60,588 bases of DNA from Oscillospiraceae bacterium. Lineage in GTDB: Bacteria; Bacillota; Clostridia; Oscillospirales; Ruminococcaceae. The stretch spans positions 1 to 60,588 of the forward strand of contig JAFTYW010000051.1 in assembly GCA_017461245.1 (NCBI GenBank), written 5' to 3'. Position numbers and translations under genes: made by a program. Numbering within the stretch: the first letter of the stretch is position 1; the number at the start of each line of letters is the position of its first letter. The notes beneath the pieces are model-generated. The model saw only the letters and a program-made list of their open reading frames with translations. It ran no database searches and was not told the DNA's origin. Positions 21,628 through 29,769 of the stretch are shown in pieces.

Positions 21628-22842
21628 TTATTTGCGCTTTTCAATTTCCAGCGCAGTAATAATGTCCTTCATTTCTACTTTGCTTTCAAGCATCTTGTAA
21701 AGGCGCTCGATAAGCTCGATAGACTCCTTATCGGTAAGCTCGCTGTACTTTTCCAAAGTAGCGGCAACGCCGAGCGTCTTTGCACTCTCTGCAATCTCGA
21801 TCGAGGCCGCATCGTCAGCGGGAGCAAAATGCAGAGCGGCGGCAATGCCGAGGCAGATGTAGGTAGGCTTAATTCCCTGCTTTTTGCAGAGGTTGTGCGC
21901 TCCGATAAGTCTGTCATTTTTAGAGAGCTTGCGAATCGTATCTCTACCGACTCTGAGCGAGGTGTCGCCTAAGAGCTTGTTTTCAAATCTGTATAAAAGG
22001 TCTTCGCTATGGTCGATAAGTTCGGTAATATCAACGCCGTGCTCGCGGGAGAGCGCCTGAGAGGACTCTAAGAGAGCCTGCAGAGCAAGAAGCTTTATCG
22101 AGGGGTCAAGCGCCGCCTGCCAAATGTACTCGCAGCCGTTAAGGGCACCTAAGTACGCGGTCAGAGCGTGGCTCATATTGTGCATAAAGAGCTTGCGCTG
22201 AATGAAGAATTCGAACGGCTCAAAGGGCATAAGGTTTACAATTTCGGGAATTTCACCCTTGAAAGCCGCCTTGTCAACGGGGAGCTGGCAATACTCCTCA
22301 ACACATACCGAGAGCATATTTTTTGCTCTTATTTCCTCGGGGGTTGCGGGAACCATTCTGCCGATCGAAGCCTCAACAAGACCGAAATACTCGTTAAAAT
22401 AATCCTTTTCCTCGTCTGTCAGATGCTCGCTGATAAGTTCTCTCAAATAAGAGTCAGCGCCGAGCTTATTCTCGCAAATGATGATGTTAAGAGGAGTCCT
22501 GTTGCCATCATTAAATCTCTTCTTAACGCCGCATGCGATAGGCTTTGCGATATAGGGAAGAACATTTACGCCAACGGCAGTCGCCATAACGTCAGCCTTT
22601 GCGATCAGAGAGCCAACGACCTCGGGGTCTTTACCGAGAAGTCCGGTAACATTCTTAATTTCCTGCATCTCATATTCTTCGCCGCGGGTTACATAGAGGG
22701 GATAGCTACGGTCGTTCTGAAGCTGAGTGATTACCGCTTCGTTGATATCGATAAAGGTAACCTCATAGCCCGAGAGTGAGAAAAGCTGGCCGATAAAGCC
22801 GCGGCCGATATTTCCCGCTCCGTACATTACTGCATTTTTCAT
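21628..22842 (-). CDS. mtlD: Mannitol-1-phosphate 5-dehydrogenase family protein
   Basis: 404 aa. N-terminal NAD fold MYGAGNIGRGFIGQLFSLSGY, the ICENKLGADSYLR loop, GRMVPATPEE, and the C-terminal substrate domain with FFIQRKLFMHNMSHALTAYLG containing the catalytic Lys. Interconverts mannitol 1-phosphate and fructose 6-phosphate in characterised members; related hexitol phosphates are possible. ATG 22842 is preferred to GTG 22851. Unlike classical mtlD it has no PTS gene nearby but is flanked by a PfkB kinase and a transaldolase-like enzyme, suggesting kinase-initiated polyol use. Confidence 0.88.
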   Translation of the reverse strand: MKNAVMYGAGNIGRGFIGQLFSLSGYEVTFIDINEAVITQLQNDRSYPLYVTRGEEYEMQEIKNVTGLLGKDPEVVGSLIAKADVMATAVGVNVLPYIAKPIACGVKKRFNDGNRTPLNIIICENKLGADSYLRELISEHLTDEEKDYFNEYFGLVEASIGRMVPATPEEIRAKNMLSVCVEEYCQLPVDKAAFKGEIPEIVNLMPFEPFEFFIQRKLFMHNMSHALTAYLGALNGCEYIWQAALDPSIKLLALQALLESSQALSREHGVDITELIDHSEDLLYRFENKLLGDTSLRVGRDTIRKLSKNDRLIGAHNLCKKQGIKPTYICLGIAAALHFAPADDAASIEIAESAKTLGVAATLEKYSELTDKESIELIERLYKMLESKVEMKDIITALEIEKRK

Positions 22843-22863
22843 TGTGTTCACGCTTTCTGTTAA

Positions 22864-23823
22864 TTAGTCAAGGGGAACTTCGTCTGTGTGTTCCTGCATA
22901 AATTTAAGGGTCTCCTCAATAGAAACGATACCTGTTGAGGCGCCGATCTTCTGGATACAATGTGTTCCGACGGCGTTTGCAAACCGGCCGCTCTTTCTAT
23001 AATCCCAGCCCTGAGCAAGACCTGCCAAGAAGCCTGCGCAGAAGGAGTCGCCCGCGCCTGTTGAATCAACGGGTTTTATCGACATATATGTAGGCAGGGT
23101 GTAGCGCTCCTTGCCCTTTTCGCAGATAAGCGCGCCGTGTTTGCCGACCTTGACGATAACATTCTCAGCACCAAGCTCAAACAGCTTGTCAGCAATAGCA
23201 TCGGGATCCTTGGGAGAAATACCTGTAAGTTTTGCGGCCTCATCAACGCTGGGCATAAAGAGGTCAAGATGCGGGATGACCTCGCGGATTTTGGGAAGCC
23301 AAACATCATCAAAGTCCCAAGCGGTGTCCATAACGGTGTACTTACCCTTTTCTCTTGCGCGGCGCATAAGCTCTGCGCAGGGAGCGCCGTCAAATGAGGT
23401 GAGCAGCATTGCGCCTGCAACAAAAACTATATCGCACTCATCAATAAGCTCATCGGGAATATCCGAAAGCTTGAAGTCAGCGGCAGAGCCGGGGTTGTAA
23501 AGAAAGCTACGCTCACCCTTGGAGCTTACGCAAACTATCGAAACGGTGGTGTCAACATCGCCGCTGACAACGCCCTTTACGTCAACGCCGTTTGCCTTGG
23601 CGGTGTTTTTAACAAAGTCGCCGAAGCTGTCTTTTCCTACCTTGCAGGAAAGCACAACGGGAACGCCGAGCTTAGCTAAATCGTTAGCGGCGTTGGCGGC
23701 ACATCCGCCGACGTGGGTGGACACAGAGTCAATAGCCCAAAGTTCACCGGGGGTGGGAACCTGGTCAACGGGGGAAACGATAACATCGGTTGTAACGCTT
23801 CCGACACAGAGAACTTTTTTCAT
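22864..23823 (-). CDS. PfkB-family carbohydrate kinase
   Basis: 319-aa ribokinase-superfamily enzyme: VGGCAANAANDLAKLG near the N-terminus, the di-Gly region and the C-terminal anion-hole/catalytic motif DSTGAGDSFCAGF. It phosphorylates a sugar or related alcohol with ATP; the substrate is not deducible. AAGGGGAG precedes the ATG. It lies 18 nt after the YerB-like gene and 21 nt before mtlD, so it probably makes the phosphorylated substrate for the following dehydrogenase. Confidence 0.9.
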   Translation of the reverse strand: MKKVLCVGSVTTDVIVSPVDQVPTPGELWAIDSVSTHVGGCAANAANDLAKLGVPVVLSCKVGKDSFGDFVKNTAKANGVDVKGVVSGDVDTTVSIVCVSSKGERSFLYNPGSAADFKLSDIPDELIDECDIVFVAGAMLLTSFDGAPCAELMRRAREKGKYTVMDTAWDFDDVWLPKIREVIPHLDLFMPSVDEAAKLTGISPKDPDAIADKLFELGAENVIVKVGKHGALICEKGKERYTLPTYMSIKPVDSTGAGDSFCAGFLAGLAQGWDYRKSGRFANAVGTHCIQKIGASTGIVSIEETLKFMQEHTDEVPLD

Positions 23824-23841
23824 TTAATTTCTCCCCTTATC

Positions 23842-24891
23842 TTAGTTGTAGGTAATTGTGTTATTGGTAGAGATAATTGAAATCCAGCTTTTTCCTGCGG
23901 CTACAGTAAGCTCGTTACCGTCAAGAGTGTAGTACTTAATGGGGTCAGAATAGTCGCCTTTTTTCCATGTGATATGAACGATCTTTCCATCACAAGCGTA
24001 GTATCCTGTGCCACCGGAAAGTTCAAAATCAAGCCTTCCGTTTTTGTCGGCATTTGCAAGTGAGCCTATAGTAGTCTGAAGAACAAAAACATTCTTAACT
24101 GCAAGGGTCTCACCCGTTGCCGAGTCTATATGGTCTGTGCCAAACTGACCTTTCTTATAAAGACCGGTTGCGGCATCGTAGGTATAGGTTGCCTTGGTTG
24201 AGCCCGAGAATGGAACGGTTATGTTTGTTGCAGCATTTCCGCCCGCGAGAATATCAGCGTTATCGCCAAACTTAAAGGCATCTGCAATCTTTGCATCAGT
24301 TTCAATCGAGAGTCTGTCGATTGCTTTTTTAAGACGCTCGCCATCAGTAAATGCGGTATGCTCATAGGCGTATTTACCAACGCGGTTGGGATCACGGTAA
24401 GAAGCCGCGGTTGAAATAAAGTTAACAGTCGGTATACCGTTGTTTTTTATGTAATTAAGCGAATAGGGGCTGCCGCCAAAGTGGCAATAAATTGCATTAT
24501 GACCCATAGCGAGAGCAAGGTAATAGTGTCTTGCAGAGCGCAGCGAGCCAATATCGGGTATTTCATCCACATCAGAGAAAAGCGCCAAAATTCTGCTTAT
24601 TCCGCCCTCTGCAACCGCCTCATAATAGAGGTCAGCCTCGGCAATACCTCTCTGGGGGAGCGACGCCTTTATGTTGTTGATCATAACACCTATAGGGCGT
24701 TTATTCTCAGCGGTTTTTGAAAGAGTTTCTTCTCCTGTTAAATGGTTTAAAACATATTCCTTTTTCTGTGCCGAGCCTTCACCCTCAGTATAAGCTGAAT
24801 CAGAGGAATTGTCCCCTGACTGCGATGGGGTACAGGAAGCAAAAATTATGCCCATAGAAAGAGCAAGCATAAGCGCTAAGATTTTTTTCAT
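23842..24891 (-). CDS. DUF3048 (YerB-like) lipoprotein
   Basis: 349 aa with lipoprotein signal ending IIFASC at residue ~20, a Ser/Gly-rich linker, then the DUF3048 core: RPIGVMINNIKASLPQRGIA, ADLYYEAVAEGGISRILALF, IGSLRSARHYYLALA. Surface-anchored, function unknown; B. subtilis YerB is the reference. It lies directly upstream of the PfkB kinase in the same direction with its own consensus promoter, so it may be cotranscribed with the sugar genes although a functional link is doubtful. Confidence 0.9.
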   Translation of the reverse strand: MKKILALMLALSMGIIFASCTPSQSGDNSSDSAYTEGEGSAQKKEYVLNHLTGEETLSKTAENKRPIGVMINNIKASLPQRGIAEADLYYEAVAEGGISRILALFSDVDEIPDIGSLRSARHYYLALAMGHNAIYCHFGGSPYSLNYIKNNGIPTVNFISTAASYRDPNRVGKYAYEHTAFTDGERLKKAIDRLSIETDAKIADAFKFGDNADILAGGNAATNITVPFSGSTKATYTYDAATGLYKKGQFGTDHIDSATGETLAVKNVFVLQTTIGSLANADKNGRLDFELSGGTGYYACDGKIVHITWKKGDYSDPIKYYTLDGNELTVAAGKSWISIISTNNTITYN

Positions 24892-24926
24892 TTTACATCA
24901 CCTTTAAAACAAAAAATATTTTCTCC

Positions 24927-24955
24927 ATTATACCGCAAATACCTTTTCTTTTCAA
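24927..24955 (-). promoter_or_regulatory. Promoter of the YerB-like/PfkB/MtlD operon
   Basis: Minus-strand TTGAAA (24950-24955), 17-nt spacer, TATAAT (24927-24932). Confidence 0.82.
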
Positions 24956-25067
24956 GTAGCAAGCGGCGGTTTTTTGCCGCAAAGCCAAAAAAACCCCGTT
25001 CTATTTAACATAATTTTCTCATAATGTTAATTGTATGAAATAAAATTGGAAAAAAGGTGAAATTACA

Positions 25068-25511
25068 ATGCAGAAGTCTTTGCTGCAGAGTATGTTTTTT
25101 ACATTTTCGGAAAGCTTAAACCATCTTGAAAACAAAAGCAAGCTTGAACAAAACTACGAAAAGCAGCTTGCCTGCTACTCCCGTCTTTTTGATCTGGGCG
25201 GAGAGGACGACGACGCACGACGCTTTCTCATCTGCGCTCGCTGCCTCATATCCGCAACTCGAAGTCTGCTTTACAAGGGGTATTTGAGCGAGAACGTCAG
25301 CGCAGTTAAAAGCGAGATCGACAGTCTCTCCCCTGTTTTCAGCGGCAAGCAGATGACAAAAAAGGATCTTGCCGCTCTTATTGACAAGCGAATTTCTCGG
25401 CTTACACCTAAAAAAAGCGACGAGATGGTCGACGCGGTTTTGTTTATGTGCATATCCATGGCACCCAAGAACTATTCGGAGGAAAAGAGCCTTGATAGAA
25501 AAGTTTTATAA
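25068..25511 (+). CDS. Unknown helical protein upstream of M14 peptidase
   Basis: 147 aa, MQKSLLQSMFFTFSESLNHL onward, mostly helical and soluble, with no membrane segment or motif I recognise. AAAAGGTG precedes the ATG. Its 3-prime end overlaps the start of the M14 peptidase gene by 20 nt, so the two are coupled. Confidence 0.7.
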   Translation: MQKSLLQSMFFTFSESLNHLENKSKLEQNYEKQLACYSRLFDLGGEDDDARRFLICARCLISATRSLLYKGYLSENVSAVKSEIDSLSPVFSGKQMTKKDLAALIDKRISRLTPKKSDEMVDAVLFMCISMAPKNYSEEKSLDRKVL

Positions 25512-26379
25512 AGAGCCGCCCTTTTACAAAAGCTATGTCAAAAAGCTCTGTTGCCTTACCCAAAAGTATCCGTTTTTAAAGCTTTTCGAAGCAGGAAGGA
25601 GCGTTCAAGGTCGCAAAATTTACGCCCTTTTCCTTGGAAATACCTGCCGCCCCGTAGTTTACGCGGCGGCGTTTCACGCGCAGGAATGGCTGACCGAGCT
25701 GCTATCTTTGCGCTTTTTGGAAGAGGTATGCGAAATGATGCTGACAAAAAGCGAAATTCGCCGTGCCCTATCTACCCGCGGGGCTATATTTGTTCCGCTT
25801 GTAAATCCCGACGGGGTCGAGCTTGTTTTAAGCGGTGGAGAGTCAGCAGCAAACCTAAAGCTGTTTGTCGATAGAATAAGCGGCGGGGATTTTAGCATCT
25901 GGCAGGCAAACGCGCGAGGCGTTGACTTAAACCACAACTTTAACGCGGGTCACGCGCTACTTAGAAAAATGGAAACTACGGCTGGCATAACAGGCCCCGC
26001 TCCAAGACAGTTTGGCGGCCTAAAGCCGCACAGCGAGCCTGAAACCAAAACTTTAGTAAATCTCTGCCGGCGATTTAACGCAAGCCGAGTTTACGCCCTG
26101 CACTCTCAGGGCGAGGAGATATTTTACAGGTACGGCTCGCGTTCTCCTGCGGGCGCCTCGGCAATAGCTCGCCTCCTTGCCGACACAAGCGGCTACACCC
26201 TGCCCAATCAGAGCGGCCTTGCCTCTCACGGCGGCTTTAAGGACTGGTTTATTTTAGAAACCGGCAGACCCGGCTTTACAATAGAAATCGGCAGAGGAAA
26301 AAATCCTCTGCCGATAGATGAGCTTTCGCCGATATTCGCAAGGCTTTACGAGACCCTTTTGCTGACTCTGGTTATTTAA
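25492..26379 (+). CDS. M14-family zinc carboxypeptidase
   Basis: 295 aa. Zinc ligands HAQE (His and Glu in AAFHAQEWLTE) and a later His in VYALHSQGEE; DLNHNFN in place of the usual DLNRNF; catalytic Glu in FTIEIGRG. The fold resembles gamma-D-glutamyl-diaminopimelate peptidases that trim peptidoglycan peptides. No signal peptide, so probably cytoplasmic, suited to recycling muropeptides. TTG 25492 is chosen as start because GGAGG lies 9 nt upstream; an earlier in-frame start at 25369 would overlap the previous gene by 143 nt. It is convergent with, and 4 nt overlapping, a DacF-type carboxypeptidase. Confidence 0.88.
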   Translation: MIEKFYKEPPFYKSYVKKLCCLTQKYPFLKLFEAGRSVQGRKIYALFLGNTCRPVVYAAAFHAQEWLTELLSLRFLEEVCEMMLTKSEIRRALSTRGAIFVPLVNPDGVELVLSGGESAANLKLFVDRISGGDFSIWQANARGVDLNHNFNAGHALLRKMETTAGITGPAPRQFGGLKPHSEPETKTLVNLCRRFNASRVYALHSQGEEIFYRYGSRSPAGASAIARLLADTSGYTLPNQSGLASHGGFKDWFILETGRPGFTIEIGRGKNPLPIDELSPIFARLYETLLLTLVI

Positions 26380-27710
26380 AACCTGCGCTTTTTGATGATA
26401 CTGCGGTAGCGCTGAGCATTGTACTCCTGCCTAATTATAAGGAGAACATACAAGAGCGCAAAGAGGATAAGCAGGCAAAGCGCAAGCTTTATCCAGACCG
26501 AAGTAAATATGTTCTTTACAAGGTTTATAAGGTAAAGGAACTCGTTTCTCTTAACGTCCTGTCCGGCAACAAGGTCGGCAATTCCGACAACCTCGTCAGC
26601 CAGCTTTACCTCAACGTATCCAAGCACGTCGCCCTTTTTGACAGGCGCTTCTACAAAGGTGTTGGTGTGCGGTATGACCTGCACGCTTGACGGATCGATC
26701 TCGTCTGGAATAAGAGCAACAACCTTTTCTGACGGATAGAGAAGCAGCGAGTCACTGTCAGACGATAGCCTAAGCGGGATCTGAGCGCAGAACTTGTCCG
26801 ATGGGAGCAAGGTCTTAAGAGTAAACTTTTCAAACGCCCAGTCCAAGAGCTTTGCGGTTTCAGAAAATGCGTAGTTTTCGCTGTAGACATTGCCGTTCTC
26901 GTCCTTATAAGCAGCGCCGAGCATAACCGAAAGGTAGTGGTATCCGTTTTTCTCGGCGTAGGCGGTAAAGCACTTGCCCGCGGGGGTGGTTGTTCCTGTT
27001 TTAAGTCCTTTAATATAGGAGCGGTAATAGGCCGAGCCTTTTTGCATCATTTTATTGGTGCTCACAAGCCACTCGGGCTCGCGCTTATTGGTTTTTCTAA
27101 GCTGATAGCTATAGGTCGAGGCAATTTCTAAAATTTCCTCGTGCTTTATTGCCTCTTTTGCGATAAGATACATATCGTAGGCAGTCGTATAGTGATCGTC
27201 GTCATGCAGGCCGTGCGGATTTACAAAGTTTGTATTAACCGCACCAAGCTCCTTTGCACGCTTATTCATCATATCGATAAAGTTGTTTATACTCTGATCG
27301 CCAAGATAGTCGGCAACTATTGCGGCCGCCTCGTTTCCCGACTGCAACAGCATACAATAAAGAAGCTCTCTTGCGGTAAGCTCCTCGCCTGCCAGAATGC
27401 CCGCAAGCGAAACGTTCATTGTTGAAAAGCTGCCCAAAATTGATGCCTTGGCGGTAATGACGGTGTTATCAAGGTCGGGCACCATTTCGCACAAAAGAAG
27501 GCAGGTCATGATCTTTGTAAGGGACGCGGGGTAAAGCTTCTGATCCTTGTTCTTTTCATATATAACTGTATCTGTATCGAGGTTTACGAGGTAAACACCC
27601 TTTGCCGTAAGCTCAAAATCGGGCTTATATGTAGCGGCGGCGGAAGGGACAGACAAAAGGGTAAATGACAAAATAACAGCACAAATAAAAACAGAAATTA
27701 TTTTTTTCAT
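26376..27710 (-). CDS. dacF: D-alanyl-D-alanine carboxypeptidase (PBP5/DacF type)
   Basis: 444 aa. Signal peptide at the N-terminus, then peptidase S11 motifs: SLTK (~63-66), SGN in LLQSGNEAA, and KTG in IKGLKTGTT. A C-terminal PBP5-like beta domain is followed by a membrane helix (IKLALCLLILFALLYVLLII) and basic tail that anchors it. It removes the terminal D-Ala of peptidoglycan stem peptides. GGGAGGG lies 8 nt before ATG 27710. Symbol given by similarity to the Bacillus/Clostridium sporulation-associated DacF; it could equally be a dacA-type enzyme. Confidence 0.9.
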   Translation of the reverse strand: MKKIISVFICAVILSFTLLSVPSAAATYKPDFELTAKGVYLVNLDTDTVIYEKNKDQKLYPASLTKIMTCLLLCEMVPDLDNTVITAKASILGSFSTMNVSLAGILAGEELTARELLYCMLLQSGNEAAAIVADYLGDQSINNFIDMMNKRAKELGAVNTNFVNPHGLHDDDHYTTAYDMYLIAKEAIKHEEILEIASTYSYQLRKTNKREPEWLVSTNKMMQKGSAYYRSYIKGLKTGTTTPAGKCFTAYAEKNGYHYLSVMLGAAYKDENGNVYSENYAFSETAKLLDWAFEKFTLKTLLPSDKFCAQIPLRLSSDSDSLLLYPSEKVVALIPDEIDPSSVQVIPHTNTFVEAPVKKGDVLGYVEVKLADEVVGIADLVAGQDVKRNEFLYLINLVKNIFTSVWIKLALCLLILFALLYVLLIIRQEYNAQRYRSIIKKRRF

Positions 27711-27837
27711 AGACAAATCCCTCCCTTGTGTGTATAATATTATCAGATAAAATCATTGTATCACACTTTTTTCGCAAAATAAAGAGAAAAAAGTAAATTT
27801 AACACATTCTATTTGAATTTAAAGGGGACTAGCAGTC

Positions 27838-28545
27838 GTGATCTATGTTACAGGCGATATGCACGGCGAGATTGAGCGCTTTTCTCAGCGCGCTATAAAA
27901 AAATTAAAGGCTGAGGACACCCTTATTATCCTCGGCGATTTCGGTTTTCTCTGGAGCGGCGGCGAGGAAGAGGAGAAAAACCTCGAGTTTATAAGAAACC
28001 GCAAATTTTCCGTCCTGTTTCTTGACGGAACTCACGAAAATCACGCAATGCTCGAGCGCTACCCTGTAGCTGACTACTGCGGCGGCAAGGTGCGCGATTT
28101 TGGCGGCAACCTTAAAATGCTCATGCGCGGCGAAATTTACGAGATAGAAGACAAGAGCATCTTTGCCCTCGGCGGCGGACAGAGCGCCGACCTTGAGTTT
28201 AGGACAGAGGGCGAGAGCTGGTGGCCTCAGGAGCTTCCCTCAATGGAGGAGCTTGACGCAGCAAGAGAAAAAATAAAGGCTCGCGGCTCGGTCGACTTTA
28301 TCCTTACACACGACGCGCCGCAGAAGATAAGAATTTCCCTTTTCGGCAGGGACATCGAGGAGCACCGCCTCTCAAAATTCTTAGACGAGATTATGATGAC
28401 GGTCAAATACGACAAGTGGTATTTCGGCTGCTATCACCTTGACAGAAAGCTGACCCGCGCGCAGTACGGTGTTTACCAAAAGGTTTTGGAGATAACCACC
28501 CCCGAGAAAAAAGGCTTCTTTGCAAAGCTTTTTAAAAGAAAATAG
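27838..28545 (+). CDS. Calcineurin-like metallophosphoesterase
   Basis: 235 aa beginning GTG. Metal-binding motifs: GDMHG (8-12), GDFGF (~33), GTHENH (~62), THDAP (~160) and GCYHLD (~198). These are the five blocks of the family; the GNHE block is GTHENH here, as in several clostridial phosphoesterases. Substrate unknown. AAGGGGA lies about 11 nt upstream of the GTG. Monocistronic. Confidence 0.87.
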   Translation: MIYVTGDMHGEIERFSQRAIKKLKAEDTLIILGDFGFLWSGGEEEEKNLEFIRNRKFSVLFLDGTHENHAMLERYPVADYCGGKVRDFGGNLKMLMRGEIYEIEDKSIFALGGGQSADLEFRTEGESWWPQELPSMEELDAAREKIKARGSVDFILTHDAPQKIRISLFGRDIEEHRLSKFLDEIMMTVKYDKWYFGCYHLDRKLTRAQYGVYQKVLEITTPEKKGFFAKLFKRK

Positions 28546-28570
28546 TAAAACTCAAATTGCTATCCTTAAA

Positions 28571-28716
28571 ACCTCCCTTGTGTAAAGGGAGGTGGCACGG
28601 CAAAGCCGTGACGGAGGGATTGTAAAAATCTAAAATATAATATATTTATTCAATGCATCAGCAATCCCCCAGTCTCCGCTCCCGCGGAGCCAGCCCCCTT
28701 TACACAAGGGGGCCTT
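28571..28716. repeat. MITE-like inverted repeat
   Basis: About 145 bp with imperfect ~50-bp terminal inverted repeats: the left end has CCTCCCTTGTGTAAAGGGAG...GGAGGGATTG and the right end CAATCCCCCAG...CCCCCTTTACACAAGGGGG. The middle is AT-rich. No ORF. It resembles widespread miniature repeats in gut Clostridia. Confidence 0.75.
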
Positions 28717-28779
28717 GACACACCGCGCCAATGTTGCTCGCACCCAAAAAACGTATTTTTGATTGATTACATTAAAAAC

Positions 28780-28808
28780 AAAAGCCTCCCAATCGGGAGG
28801 CTTTTAAT
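28780..28808 (-). terminator. Terminator of the SDR gene
   Basis: AAAGCCTCCC/GGGAGGCTTT stem with T run on the minus strand after the stop at 28804. Confidence 0.82.
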
Positions 28809-29670
28809 TTTGTTTCATATCATTATAAAGCTTTTGGGCAGTGTTGAAAATAAACTCCGCTTCATCCTCTCTGCAGGTGTTGACCTTTTTCTTTTTGGGA
28901 AATCCCCAAACATCGAAAAGCCGAGGGCCTATCCACTCGTTTTTTGTAGTACTATCAAAAACGCCTTTAACGATAGAGAGCGCCGCCTTTTTGGGCTTCA
29001 TAAAGATAACTTTCATTGGGTGTTTTATTACAGCGAAGATAAGCGGCGGGTAGTGCGCCGTAATGTTTGTAAAGGTAATTCCCGGATGAACTACCGAAAG
29101 TCTGTCAGAGCCCTCAAACAGACGATAGAGCGCAAACTGCAGAAACCGCTTTGAGTTGCCGTAAATTAAACTCGGCTTTGTGCGGGTAGCAAAGTCTATG
29201 TCATTCTCGTCGGTTTTGGAATAGTTGTGGGCGATGCTCGAAACGGCAACTATCTTGGCGCCGCTATCCGCAAACTCCTTTACTATGTAGTACGGCGAGA
29301 GAAAATTAATCTGAAAGACGTTTTCAAGCCCCAACGCGCTCTTTTTGCGAGGAATGTGGTAAGCGCCTGCATTTAAAATTAAAACATCGGGCTTAAGAGC
29401 GCACAAAGCCTCTGCCGCCGCCTTTACGCTTTCGACATTTTCAAGATCAAGCGATATATGGCGCACCGATACAGAGGGATGCTCTTTTAAAAGCATTTCT
29501 CGCAAAGCATCAATCTTTTGGGGATTTCTGTCAAGGAGCACAAGCTCGGCACCCAAGGCAGCTAAAAATTTGCAAAGCTGCTGACCTATGCCGCCCGTCG
29601 AGCCGCTTACCGCAACCCTTTTCCCCGCAAGGCTCTCTGTATTCTGTTTTATCCATTTATTTATACTCAT
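28804..29670 (-). CDS. Short-chain dehydrogenase/reductase
   Basis: 288 aa classical-type SDR: nucleotide motif AVSGSTGGIGQQL (TGxxxGxG), LILNAGAYHI (NAG), catalytic Ser in VAVSSIAHN and YGNSK (Tyr and Lys of YxxxK). The C-terminus is longer than usual and basic (FPKKKKVNTC). The layout resembles retinol-dehydrogenase-like SDRs found in Clostridia. Substrate unknown. Convergent with the metallophosphoesterase. Confidence 0.88.
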   Translation of the reverse strand: MSINKWIKQNTESLAGKRVAVSGSTGGIGQQLCKFLAALGAELVLLDRNPQKIDALREMLLKEHPSVSVRHISLDLENVESVKAAAEALCALKPDVLILNAGAYHIPRKKSALGLENVFQINFLSPYYIVKEFADSGAKIVAVSSIAHNYSKTDENDIDFATRTKPSLIYGNSKRFLQFALYRLFEGSDRLSVVHPGITFTNITAHYPPLIFAVIKHPMKVIFMKPKKAALSIVKGVFDSTTKNEWIGPRLFDVWGFPKKKKVNTCREDEAEFIFNTAQKLYNDMKQN

Positions 29671-29712
29671 ACCAAAATTTTACCACCGCAAAAAATTTGT
29701 GTCAAGACACCT

Positions 29713-29740
29713 TTAAATATCAAATTCTATGTGGTATACT
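29713..29740 (+). promoter_or_regulatory. Promoter of uvrB
   Basis: TTAAAT (29713-29718), 16-nt spacer, TATACT (29735-29740). I looked for a Firmicute LexA box (GAAC-N4-GTTC) around it and did not see one. Confidence 0.6.
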
Positions 29741-29769
29741 ATTGTTATTAAAGCTAAAGGAGACGCCCG

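Noticed and set aside
29690-29769. LexA (SOS) box upstream of uvrB
   Set aside because: No GAAC-N4-GTTC or close variant is present around the promoter.
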